A DNA stretch of 64,000 nucleotides, taken from Verrucomicrobia bacterium UBA3841. GTDB taxonomy: Bacteria > Verrucomicrobiota > Kiritimatiellia > RFP12 > UBA1067. Each line of letters begins with the position of its first letter. Within the stretch, counting starts at the first letter, position 1. Below are positions 31,171 through 38,084 of this stretch, piece after piece. The stretch is taken from the NCBI GenBank assembly GCA_002392765.1, contig DGHT01000022.1, forward strand, positions 1-64,000, read 5' to 3'. The notes under the pieces were generated by a model. That model made no database searches. It saw only the letters and a program-made list of their open reading frames with translations, and was not told where the DNA came from. A program made the translations under genes and the position numbers.

Positions 31171-31877
31171 TTGCCGCGCACCATAGCATGTTGTCGGCGG
31201 CAAAGTCCGCACCGCTGTTGCCGGATGGGTACGTTGAACTGCCGTTCGTCAATACAAACGGCGACACTGTTTCCGGGGATGCGAAGAAGGTGAACAGCGC
31301 GGCAGCGTTCAACACTGGTTTCACGCCGTCCGCGGCAACGGTAGTCGAGACGTCCATTTGTCCCGGCGACAACGGCACGGGGGAGTGGGAGACTTTCATC
31401 GGGGGGAGCGACAACGGCGATGCGCGGACCGGTGCGTGGCTGTTGAGACGATGGGGGCATTTTGCGCAATTTTGTTTTTCCGTAAATGCATGGGTCGGGG
31501 ATGCGTATGCTAGTGGCGCGAGGTCGTCAGAATTCATAAACGCGACGTCCTGGGTGCAGCTAAGAATCAGGATTGGGTCGGTGGTATACAGGGTTGATGG
31601 AGCGGAGGAGACAGTATCCGTCCCACATAGCCAGTCGTTTTCCGGTGTTGCGCCGATATGGATAGGCGCATCAGGCAGGAAAAACTACTCTAACAGTTAT
31701 CGAGGTTGCAAAGCTCTGTTTGGCCGGACGACCATCACCGAGGGGGGCGTACTTGTTAGAGATTACATTCCGGCAAGGCGGACAATCGATTCCGTATGCG
31801 GCTTCTACGATCTCGTCGCGGGAGAGTTCAAGCCTTCCGAAGTACCCAATCATGTATTTACAGCGGACGGATACTAA
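31167..31877 (+). CDS. LamG-like (concanavalin-type) virion surface protein
   Basis: 236 aa. LPDGYVELPFVNTNGDTVSG, FNTGFTPSAATVVETSI, and the closing LVRDYIPARRTIDSVCGFYD-LVAGEF segment are typical of LamG-type modules in phage tail proteins of gut bacteria. Likely binds a glycan on the host surface. ATGA overlap with the gene before; the accessory gene for tail fibre follows after 11 nt. Confidence 0.75.
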   Translation: MIAAHHSMLSAAKSAPLLPDGYVELPFVNTNGDTVSGDAKKVNSAAAFNTGFTPSAATVVETSICPGDNGTGEWETFIGGSDNGDARTGAWLLRRWGHFAQFCFSVNAWVGDAYASGARSSEFINATSWVQLRIRIGSVVYRVDGAEETVSVPHSQSFSGVAPIWIGASGRKNYSNSYRGCKALFGRTTITEGGVLVRDYIPARRTIDSVCGFYDLVAGEFKPSEVPNHVFTADGY

Positions 31878-31888
31878 CGAGGATCGCC

Positions 31889-32425
31889 ATGACACGCTAC
31901 TACACCTACAACCCAACCACCAAGAGCCTGACCGTCGCGCCGCGCGTGATTGTCGAGGACGGCAGGACGCTCATTCTCGGCACGGCGGCCGATTACGCGC
32001 GATATCTCGGCGCGTATCCTCTCGCGCCTGCCGCGCCCGCGCCGGAACCGCCGGAGGGCAGGGTCGCCGTTCCGGACGGGTATGCGCTGCAAGACGGCGC
32101 ATGGGTGCGCTCCTACCGCTACGAGGACGCGCCGGCACCGACAATCGCGGATTTCGACGCCGCAATGGAGGACCACTTGCGAGCCGAGTGCGAGGCGCGC
32201 GGGTACACGACCCGCGAACCCGACGCGTACCTCAACAGCGAAGTGCCGCGCTGGGCGAGCGACGCCCGGGACTGGGTTCGCCACCGCGACAAAACGATGA
32301 TGTACGCGCTCGAGATCATGAACGCGGTCGAGGCCGGAGAGCGCGAGCCGCCGACATTGGCAGAGTTCAGGGCGGGGCTTCCCGCCATACAATGGAGTGT
32401 GGCTGCAAATGCACTTGACGCTTAA
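31889..32425 (+). CDS. tail-fibre accessory protein
   Basis: 178 aa. YYTYNPTTKSLTVAPRVIVE and ILGTAADYARYLGAYPL, then an Ala/Pro linker and VPDGYALQDGAWVRSYRYED are typical of proteins encoded beside LamG-like fibre genes. The C-terminal half is helical (EDHLRAECEARGYTTREPDA). Probably helps assemble or attach the fibre. Overlaps the gpG-like gene by 17 nt. Confidence 0.65.
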   Translation: MTRYYTYNPTTKSLTVAPRVIVEDGRTLILGTAADYARYLGAYPLAPAAPAPEPPEGRVAVPDGYALQDGAWVRSYRYEDAPAPTIADFDAAMEDHLRAECEARGYTTREPDAYLNSEVPRWASDARDWVRHRDKTMMYALEIMNAVEAGEREPPTLAEFRAGLPAIQWSVAANALDA

Positions 32426-32948
32426 GATATCCGAATCGGATCTGGCCGACCTGCTGCCAAGCGAAAACAAGCTTGCGCAGGCCGCTGGCCGCGGCGTATC
32501 CAATGCGGTCAAGCGACATCTGGCGGAACGGGACTCCAGGGCGAGGCCTGACGACGGAATGCCGCATACAGGTTATTACGGAGATGCGGCGGGAGGCGTC
32601 ACTACCGACGTATCCGGCAAGATGGCGGTTGTCACGATTCACAAGGAGGGTGTCGCGCTGCACTATTACGGCGGCGTCGTATATCCGACGAAAGGACACA
32701 AAGCGCTTGCCATACCGAAAAGCCCGGCGACAGCGGGAAAGCGTCCCGCCGAAATCGATCCCGACCGTTCGCGGTTCGCGCTCGTATGGCCCAAGGGAAA
32801 GACCGTTGGAACGCTGCGCGACAAAAAATCCGGGGACATAGTGTATCTGCTTGTCAGCAAGGCGACGATTAAAGCAGACAAGACCATCCTCCCGACAGAG
32901 GACGAAATGTTCGAAGCCGGCAAGTCCGCGATGGAGGCGATACTATGA
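32409..32948 (+). CDS. virion morphogenesis protein (Mu gpG-like)
   Basis: 179 aa. Pattern of phage virion morphogenesis/tail completion proteins: LKISESDLADLLPS, GVALHYYGGVVYPTKGHKAL and FALVWPKGKTVGTLRDKK. In Mu, gpG is coded beside gpF; the same pairing is kept here although both have moved downstream of the capsid gene. The start at 32409 has GGAG upstream at a slightly long distance. Confidence 0.75.
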   Translation: MHLTLKISESDLADLLPSENKLAQAAGRGVSNAVKRHLAERDSRARPDDGMPHTGYYGDAAGGVTTDVSGKMAVVTIHKEGVALHYYGGVVYPTKGHKALAIPKSPATAGKRPAEIDPDRSRFALVWPKGKTVGTLRDKKSGDIVYLLVSKATIKADKTILPTEDEMFEAGKSAMEAIL

Positions 32949-34081
32949 CCGAAGCGGAGCTCATACTTCAGAAAGCGCTTGTCGGATCCGATCTGGATTC
33001 CTCGCAGTGGAACCAGATACAGGCGGGCTTCAGGAACCGCGCGTTCTTCTCTTCGCGCGTCGCCGAGGTCAACATCCTCGCGGCAATGCGCGAACGTGTT
33101 GCAAAGTACGCCGAGGGCGAAACCGATCTCTCGAAGATTCGCATGATGATCCGGGATGACCTGCGCAGGGCGAACTACTCTCCAAAGCCCGGCGAGGAAG
33201 GCACGATCCACGACCTCTTCAGCCAGGCGCGGCTTGACGTCATCATCAAGACCAACGTCGCGCAGGCTCGCGGCTACATGCAGTTCGCGGAGGGAATGAG
33301 CCCCGGCGCGTTCGCCGCGTTTCCCGCGCAGGAATTCATGCGCGTACGCTATTCGCGGCACCCGCGCGGCGACTGGCCGCAGCGATGGGCGAAGGCTGGC
33401 GGCAAGGTTTACGGCGGCAAGATGATCGCCATGAAGGACGACCCGGTATGGGAGCGGCTTTCGGTATTCGGCAATCCGTTCCCGCCCTTCGACTGGGGCA
33501 GCGGCATGGGCGTCCTCGATGTGGACCGCAAGACCGCGATCCAGCTCGGGCTAATCAGCGACGAGGAGCTGCGCGGCAAAACCGCCGCGCTCCGCGAGAA
33601 GCCCGTGCCCGACTTCAACGCCAACCTGCAGGCGACCGTGCCTGTGCCGAACCTCCGGCACGACTCGCTCTGCGGGAAGATACTCATAAAGAACTTCGGC
33701 GACCAGGTTGCGATTGAGAACAGCGTCGTCAGCTGGCAGGGGAATCTGATTCAGGACGTAATCGCCGGTCGGCGCAAGAAGGCGCAGCTTGGCGTCGGAT
33801 ACAACGGCCGCCCCCTGCCTCTTTCGCACAACTTCTTCAGGGAACACCTCTCGAAGCACTTCGGCGACAACGAGACAAACCCGCAATCCATCCCTCTGAC
33901 GGTCGGGGACTACGAGCTGCTGCCGACAGTGTGGCGCAGCCCGGACAGGGTGACAAAGAGCCGCGACCGCGACCATCTTGAGTTCGAGACGTTCGATGGC
34001 GGTATCCTGCATCTATTCGTCTCTGACATCAAGGGCATAAGGAGTTTCTACAAAACGAAATCCGGGAGGAGCCTGCAGTGA
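32945..34081 (+). CDS. head morphogenesis protein (Mu gpF-like) with a nuclease-like C-terminal domain
   Basis: 378 aa. The gpF/SPP1 gp7 domain spans residues about 1-220 (KTNVAQARGYMQFAEGM, GGKVYGGKMIAMKDDPVW, PFPPFDWGSGMGVLDVDR). The C-terminal 130 residues (LPLSHNFFREHLSKHFGDN, YELLPTVWRSPDRVTKS, LHLFVSDIKGIRSFYKTK) follow the pattern of small RNase-like toxin domains (PBECR group) that are found attached to head proteins. Such domains may enter the host with the DNA. In Mu this gene lies before the protease; here it is 8 kb downstream. Confidence 0.8.
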   Translation: MTEAELILQKALVGSDLDSSQWNQIQAGFRNRAFFSSRVAEVNILAAMRERVAKYAEGETDLSKIRMMIRDDLRRANYSPKPGEEGTIHDLFSQARLDVIIKTNVAQARGYMQFAEGMSPGAFAAFPAQEFMRVRYSRHPRGDWPQRWAKAGGKVYGGKMIAMKDDPVWERLSVFGNPFPPFDWGSGMGVLDVDRKTAIQLGLISDEELRGKTAALREKPVPDFNANLQATVPVPNLRHDSLCGKILIKNFGDQVAIENSVVSWQGNLIQDVIAGRRKKAQLGVGYNGRPLPLSHNFFREHLSKHFGDNETNPQSIPLTVGDYELLPTVWRSPDRVTKSRDRDHLEFETFDGGILHLFVSDIKGIRSFYKTKSGRSLQ

Positions 34082-34176
34082 GTCGCACACACGACTCGCG
34101 CCTTTTGGCCAAGCTGCAGCTGAACGCCCGGACACGGATATAATACCATAAACCACTTCAAAAAGGCAACAGCAAA

Positions 34177-34605
34177 ATGAAGATCAAGGAATTCCAGGAA
34201 GCGATAGCCGACGAGTTGAACGGCATTGACGAGCTTGTTCAGGGCGGATGCAAGGCATTTGCAGAGGACTCCCGGGAAGTCTACAAGGGGTCCGACCAGC
34301 ACGTCCAAAGCGGGAAGGTCGCCATTGTCGTGGTGACGCCGGAGATGACAAGAAACGGCTGCTCGTCCGATGCCATTTCGGCGGAAACGCAGCTGCTTAT
34401 CCAGTGCAGCGAAAAGCCAATGGTGGCGCGCGCCCAGCCGGGCGTCATAACCGCGCTCGACGCGGCGGAGATCGTCATGTACGCGCTTGACGGCTCGCAG
34501 TTCTGCTGGCTCGATACGCGGCAGACGCTCGACCGGCAGGCGGGCGTTCTGACTGCTACAGTCACTTTTGCGACATCGATGTCATTCGAGAAGTGTAAAG
34601 TGTAA
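34177..34605 (+). CDS. tail terminator/completion-like protein (Mu gp37-like position)
   Basis: 142 aa. KIKEFQEAIADELNGIDELV, then beta strands KVAIVVVTPEMTRNG and AETQLLIQCSEKP and a helix with ITALDAAEIVMYAL fit the fold pattern of phage tail terminators. Its last residues (KCKV) come from octads of GTGTAAAG type. A 95 bp gap before it contains a TATAAT-like sequence at 34138. Confidence 0.65.
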   Translation: MKIKEFQEAIADELNGIDELVQGGCKAFAEDSREVYKGSDQHVQSGKVAIVVVTPEMTRNGCSSDAISAETQLLIQCSEKPMVARAQPGVITALDAAEIVMYALDGSQFCWLDTRQTLDRQAGVLTATVTFATSMSFEKCKV

Positions 34606-34613
34606 AATTGCGG
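34590..34613. repeat. octad repeats (GTGTAAAG type)
   Basis: Two to three units at the 3' end of the tail-completion gene, the same motif as at 30057. Confidence 0.65.
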
Positions 34614-34616
34614 TAT

Positions 34617-34651
34617 CAAGGAGATGGAGCATCTTGTTCCGTCACCAACCG
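34617..34651. repeat. cloverleaf repeat, 5' half only
   Basis: CAAGGAGATG followed by hairpin 1 as GAGCA-tct-TGTTC and CGTCAC, then the element stops. The G-T pair would still form a wobble pair in RNA. Confidence 0.7.
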
Positions 34652-34679
34652 GAAAAAACAAAACAGAAAGGAACAAACA

Positions 34680-35051
34680 ATGCCGATAACACCAGCATCG
34701 GTCGACGGAACCTGGGGCGTGTCGAAAACGCTGTCCGGGTACACGATCGAGTCGTACAACGAAACAAAAAACCCGGTCAGGGAAACCGTCCCGGACCAGT
34801 ACAACCGCGTAGCGAAGGAAATCCGCTACGATACGCGCTGGGACCTGCGCATGACAGTCCGCGGCAGTGCTGCGCCGTCCGACGTCTCGATCTCGTTCAA
34901 CAGCAACACGTACATAGTCGACAGCGTCGAAGAGGCCGGGCAATACAACGGGCTGCTGCGCTACAACATCACGGCGCACCGTTACGAGAACTGCAATGCG
35001 GAAACGGCCATGTCAGCCGGATCGTCGACACCAGCCGGATCGTCGACATGA
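34680..35051 (+). CDS. small virion protein, possible tail tube protein
   Basis: 123 aa beta-rich protein: TWGVSKTLSGYTIESYNET, WDLRMTVRGSAAPSDVSI, FNSNTYIVDSVEEAGQYNG. It lies directly before the tail chaperone genes, where siphoviruses code the major tail protein; the short length is unusual for that role. The true start is 34680 (AAAGGAA upstream); the upstream reading comes from the repeat. The C-terminus repeats AGSSTPAGSST. Confidence 0.6.
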   Translation: MPITPASVDGTWGVSKTLSGYTIESYNETKNPVRETVPDQYNRVAKEIRYDTRWDLRMTVRGSAAPSDVSISFNSNTYIVDSVEEAGQYNGLLRYNITAHRYENCNAETAMSAGSSTPAGSST

Positions 35052-35563
35052 GCAGGCTGAATCCCGATAAAGCGATGGCGGCGCTGATGCCGCTGCCGAT
35101 CGAGATTGCGCCGGGCGTTGAGGTGAGGCCTGTGACTCTCGGCATGTGGGCCGCACTCGAGCGCATAAAATCCCCGCTCGTCACAGGCGAGGAGCCGAAG
35201 GACACGCTGGAGCTCATCCCGTCACTCTACCTCCTTACGCACGATCCGCGTATTGTGCTCAATGGCGGGCTGCTGGAGGCCGCGATGGCCTGGGCGGACA
35301 CTCTGCCGGTGACGGCGATGGACGCCATACAACGCGCCTGCAACAAGCATATAGACGCGGCACTTGCTGTAATCCCTCAAAAAAAAACGACGGACCGCGC
35401 AGGCATTCAGACGGATTCATCGCCCGTCTCGTCGACTTCGCCGCGGCAAGGTACGGGTGGAGTTTTTCCGAAATCCTCTGGGACGTGCCAATGTCGGCGC
35501 TCTACCTCCTTGAAAGGCAAGAGTGGCTTGACAAGGACAAAATCTTCCCGCTCAGTGCGATAG
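35048..35563 (+). CDS. tail assembly chaperone, zero-frame product (G-like)
   Basis: 171 aa. Residues 1-113 (IAPGVEVRPVTLGMWAALER, LIPSLYLLTHDPRIVLNG) are a normal chaperone-like helical domain. After the A9 tract the zero frame runs on through Ser/Arg-rich, low-quality sequence to a stop at 35563. The start overlaps the stop of the previous gene. In siphoviruses the G protein is the major product of such a locus. Confidence 0.65.
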   Translation: MSRLNPDKAMAALMPLPIEIAPGVEVRPVTLGMWAALERIKSPLVTGEEPKDTLELIPSLYLLTHDPRIVLNGGLLEAAMAWADTLPVTAMDAIQRACNKHIDAALAVIPQKKTTDRAGIQTDSSPVSSTSPRQGTGGVFPKSSGTCQCRRSTSLKGKSGLTRTKSSRSVR

Positions 35564-35598
35564 AGGAGATTGACAATGGCAAAGAAGCTGAAAGTTGA
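35048..35598 (+). CDS. tail assembly chaperone, -1 frameshift product (GT-like)
   Basis: Fusion made when ribosomes slip back one base on A9 at 35379-35387. The shared part (MSRLNPDKAMAALMPLPIEI ... AVIPQKK, about 113 residues) continues in the -1 frame as HSDGFIARLVDFAAARYGWS, FSEILWDVPMSALYLLERQEW and ends KEAES at 35598. The Trp-rich downstream part looks like genuine protein, whereas the zero-frame tail does not. The product is 183 aa and precedes the tape measure gene, as lambda GT does. Confidence 0.7.
35379..35387 (+). promoter_or_regulatory. programmed -1 frameshift site (A AAA AAA)
   Basis: Zero frame reads CAA AAA AAA ACG; the heptamer A AAA AAA is the canonical -1 slip type. A possible stem GACGG (35389-35393 or 35410-35414) with CCGTC (35424-35428) lies downstream. 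Confidence 0.65.
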
Positions 35599-36517
35599 AG
35601 TCGAAACAGACACGCGGCAGGCGAAGAGAGAACTAGCGGACCTGGCGAACGGTGTCGATTCCGGCGGCGCGTCCGACCAGGCCGCCTCTGCGGCCAAGCG
35701 CTTGGCGCAGGGCGCGGATGCGGCGGCGAAATCGTCGCGGCAGCTGTCGCAATCGGCTTCTGAAGGCGCGGCGAGTTTGAAGGCGACCGTGAAGGTGTTC
35801 GGCGGCATGGCCGTCAGGATGGCCGCGTCGGCGGCAGCGCAGTCGCTACCGGAAGGTTCGACTGCCCGCACGACGGTGGATGCCGCCGGCGGCGCGATTG
35901 CGGGTGCCTTGCAGGGCGCGGTCGCAGGTCCGATCGGAGCGGTTGCCGGCGGGCTAATGGGGCTTACAAGCGCCCTCATGCAGGCCAATGCGGAGGAAAA
36001 GGCCAGAAAGGACGCCATCCTCGCCACGAATGCCGCCAACCGCGAACAGCTGGAGGCGATGTGGAAGGCGGAAGACCGCACGGAAAAGTTCAAAAAGCAG
36101 CTCGATGAACTGTCGAAAATCGAGGATCCTGATTTGCGCAGGGAGCGCTTGACGTCCGCATTGAAAGAACGCGAAGTGAACGGGATGAATGAGAGCGACA
36201 CGAAGCTGTTCAACGCCTCCTCCAATTTCGCGGGAGAGGGTGGCGACAAGGCGTTCCGGGAAGCGCTGACGGAGCGTAGCGCGCTCAAAAGCGAAATATC
36301 GCAGCTCAAGGCGCTGCTGGAGCAGCCTGAAGCCCGCAAATCGGGAGGCGGCGGGAGCAGCCGTGAAAGCATGTCCGCTTTGGACAATCTGTCCAGGCTT
36401 GGCGCGTCATTCGGCGGCGATTCGGGGCGCGACATGCTCAATGTACAAAAAGACCAGCTGGAAGTTTTGAAGTCGATTGACCGCAAGTCGACTTCGGGAG
36501 GTGCAACATGGCAATAA
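35576..36517 (+). CDS. short tape measure protein
   Basis: 313 aa, helical: AKKLKVEVETDTRQAKRELA at the start, a long Ala-rich coiled coil, a Gly/Ala hydrophobic centre (AGGAIAGALQGAVAGPIGAV) and a second coil. This is the usual tape measure layout, but much shorter than the 600 or more residues of Mu, implying a short tail. GAGGAG lies eight bases before the ATG at 35576. It overlaps the chaperone frameshift product, as in lambda. Confidence 0.75.
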   Translation: MAKKLKVEVETDTRQAKRELADLANGVDSGGASDQAASAAKRLAQGADAAAKSSRQLSQSASEGAASLKATVKVFGGMAVRMAASAAAQSLPEGSTARTTVDAAGGAIAGALQGAVAGPIGAVAGGLMGLTSALMQANAEEKARKDAILATNAANREQLEAMWKAEDRTEKFKKQLDELSKIEDPDLRRERLTSALKEREVNGMNESDTKLFNASSNFAGEGGDKAFREALTERSALKSEISQLKALLEQPEARKSGGGGSSRESMSALDNLSRLGASFGGDSGRDMLNVQKDQLEVLKSIDRKSTSGGATWQ

Positions 36518-37365
36518 CAGTACCCTCGGGTTGTTATCGGCAACCGATAGAGCAGGAAGGCATAGACGCGTCCGGCGCAAAGACGTTTAATTACGTGCTT
36601 AAGGGCCCATATTCTTCCCTGCAGACTTTCAAGAACAGTCTGACGGGCGGGCAGGAGATTGAATCCGGGTGGGGGTTCGCGTCCGCCATGCTCAACCGCA
36701 ATCCTGGCGGTCTGGGCACATTGACCATAACATGCAAACCGATCGCAGATGGAGAATCAGGCGGCGGGTCCGATGCGTCCACAACGCCACTAGATGAAAT
36801 ATGGCAGATTAAATCATGCCGCAACGACATGTCGGTTTTAGCATATTGCGGCAAGGGTCCGTCAAATCCATGCCGGGAATGGATCGAAGCATGGATGAAA
36901 GAGCCCGACGGCGAGCTGGCGAAGGCCGACTCGTTCAGGAAGCCTGACGGTGAAGTTTTTGCCATACTTGCTGGGTCGGAGGGTTCATCGGAGAGTTCAG
37001 GAGCCGAAACCCGCGGGCAGGCGACCGTCGAGGTCATGGGCAAGTTGCGGGAAGGGAAAGAATCGGTAATGCGGTTTTATCCGATGCTGATTTGCACCAA
37101 GATATATTCCGTCGCCCCGGCTTCAGTGTACGAAAATCTCTCTTATATAGACACGCCAAACCCCGGCACGACCACCAAGAAGCCGGGAAATCTATCAACA
37201 ATCATCAGCAATCACGAGTGGCTTAAATGCCAAGATGATTGCGAACAGATGCAAAACGGAAACTGGCGGCGCATCCAGGCCTGGATCGGCGCGCCCTCCT
37301 GGGACGACAATTTCTACGGCACCGCGAACCGCTGGCCCATGCCATACTCGCACAGCAACAGCTGA
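36508..37365 (+). CDS. distal tail protein, unknown
   Basis: 285 aa, soluble. VPSGCYRQPIEQEGIDASG, WGFASAMLNRNPGGLGTLTI and WMKEPDGELAKADSFRKPD show no known family. It starts within the end of the tape measure gene, the slot of distal tail or baseplate-hub proteins in siphoviruses. Contains a Gly/Ser-rich linker (GESGGGSDAS) near residue 85. Confidence 0.65.
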   Translation: MAITVPSGCYRQPIEQEGIDASGAKTFNYVLKGPYSSLQTFKNSLTGGQEIESGWGFASAMLNRNPGGLGTLTITCKPIADGESGGGSDASTTPLDEIWQIKSCRNDMSVLAYCGKGPSNPCREWIEAWMKEPDGELAKADSFRKPDGEVFAILAGSEGSSESSGAETRGQATVEVMGKLREGKESVMRFYPMLICTKIYSVAPASVYENLSYIDTPNPGTTTKKPGNLSTIISNHEWLKCQDDCEQMQNGNWRRIQAWIGAPSWDDNFYGTANRWPMPYSHSNS

Positions 37366-37376
37366 AACCCGCCTTC

Positions 37377-37408
37377 AACTTTTCAACCTTTCAACTTTTC
37401 AACCGTTA
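37377..37408. repeat. octad repeats (TTCAACTT type)
   Basis: Four units CAACTTTT/CAACCTTT between two tail genes; same motif as the right arm at 27.2 kb. Confidence 0.75.
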
Positions 37409-37409
37409 A

Positions 37410-38084
37410 ATGATACAAATTCCGCAGAAAGGAGAACCGCTTCGAGCCGATTGGGCCGCCCAAATCACGGGCCGCGTCAACTCGTTGGCGCCGATAGGCT
37501 CGCCGAGGATGCTGGTTCGCGACGGCATTGGCGGCTTCGGCAGCGAACCGTGTCCGCCAAACCACCGCGACAGGCGCGGTATCGCCAGCAGGACGTCGCC
37601 GCCAGGTTGCTTCGAGCTTGTTGAGCGTACTGTCACGCGCAATAACATTTCGTTAATCGAACATTTCTTCGTCAATCAATACTACATGGTCGGAGACCTT
37701 TTGAAAAAATGCTCGGTGATTGACGGGGAAGTAGAATCAGAACAGTTTGTCATTTCTTTGGAATCGATCCTGCTTTCATCTATCGGCGAGAATGTGCAAT
37801 CTGGAGAAATAACATCATGGGTAATGCTCCAGATAGATGCACGGGGCGATGCCTATCCAAGGGGCAATGGCGAGACGGAGGAAAACGACGAGGCTTCTCC
37901 GCAAATTAAAATATTTATGGATTTCAACGAGGTTGAAGAATGCCAGAGAGACCTCGACTTTCATACTATACCCCTTTTCATAGTGCAATTTCAATACGTT
38001 GCCGAGGAAGAGGTCATTAAAGGGCTGGAAATCACATGCGACTTTCGCCGTGGTCTCTTTGGCCAGCAAGTGGAGCTTATATGA
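37410..38084 (+). CDS. tail protein, unknown
   Basis: 224 aa. The opening (IPQKGEPLRADWAAQITGRV, APRM/GSPRMLVRDGIGGFG) is a recurring start of virion proteins in gut phages; the C-terminal half is acidic and of lower GC (FMDFNEVEECQRDLDFH). Its stop overlaps the start of the next gene, so the two may function as a pair. Confidence 0.6.
   Translation: MIQIPQKGEPLRADWAAQITGRVNSLAPIGSPRMLVRDGIGGFGSEPCPPNHRDRRGIASRTSPPGCFELVERTVTRNNISLIEHFFVNQYYMVGDLLKKCSVIDGEVESEQFVISLESILLSSIGENVQSGEITSWVMLQIDARGDAYPRGNGETEENDEASPQIKIFMDFNEVEECQRDLDFHTIPLFIVQFQYVAEEEVIKGLEITCDFRRGLFGQQVELI

Noticed and set aside
34568..35047. In-frame extension of the tail chaperone gene upstream of 35048
   Set aside because: Overlaps the small virion gene in another frame and lacks protein-like character; the ATGA overlap marks the real start.
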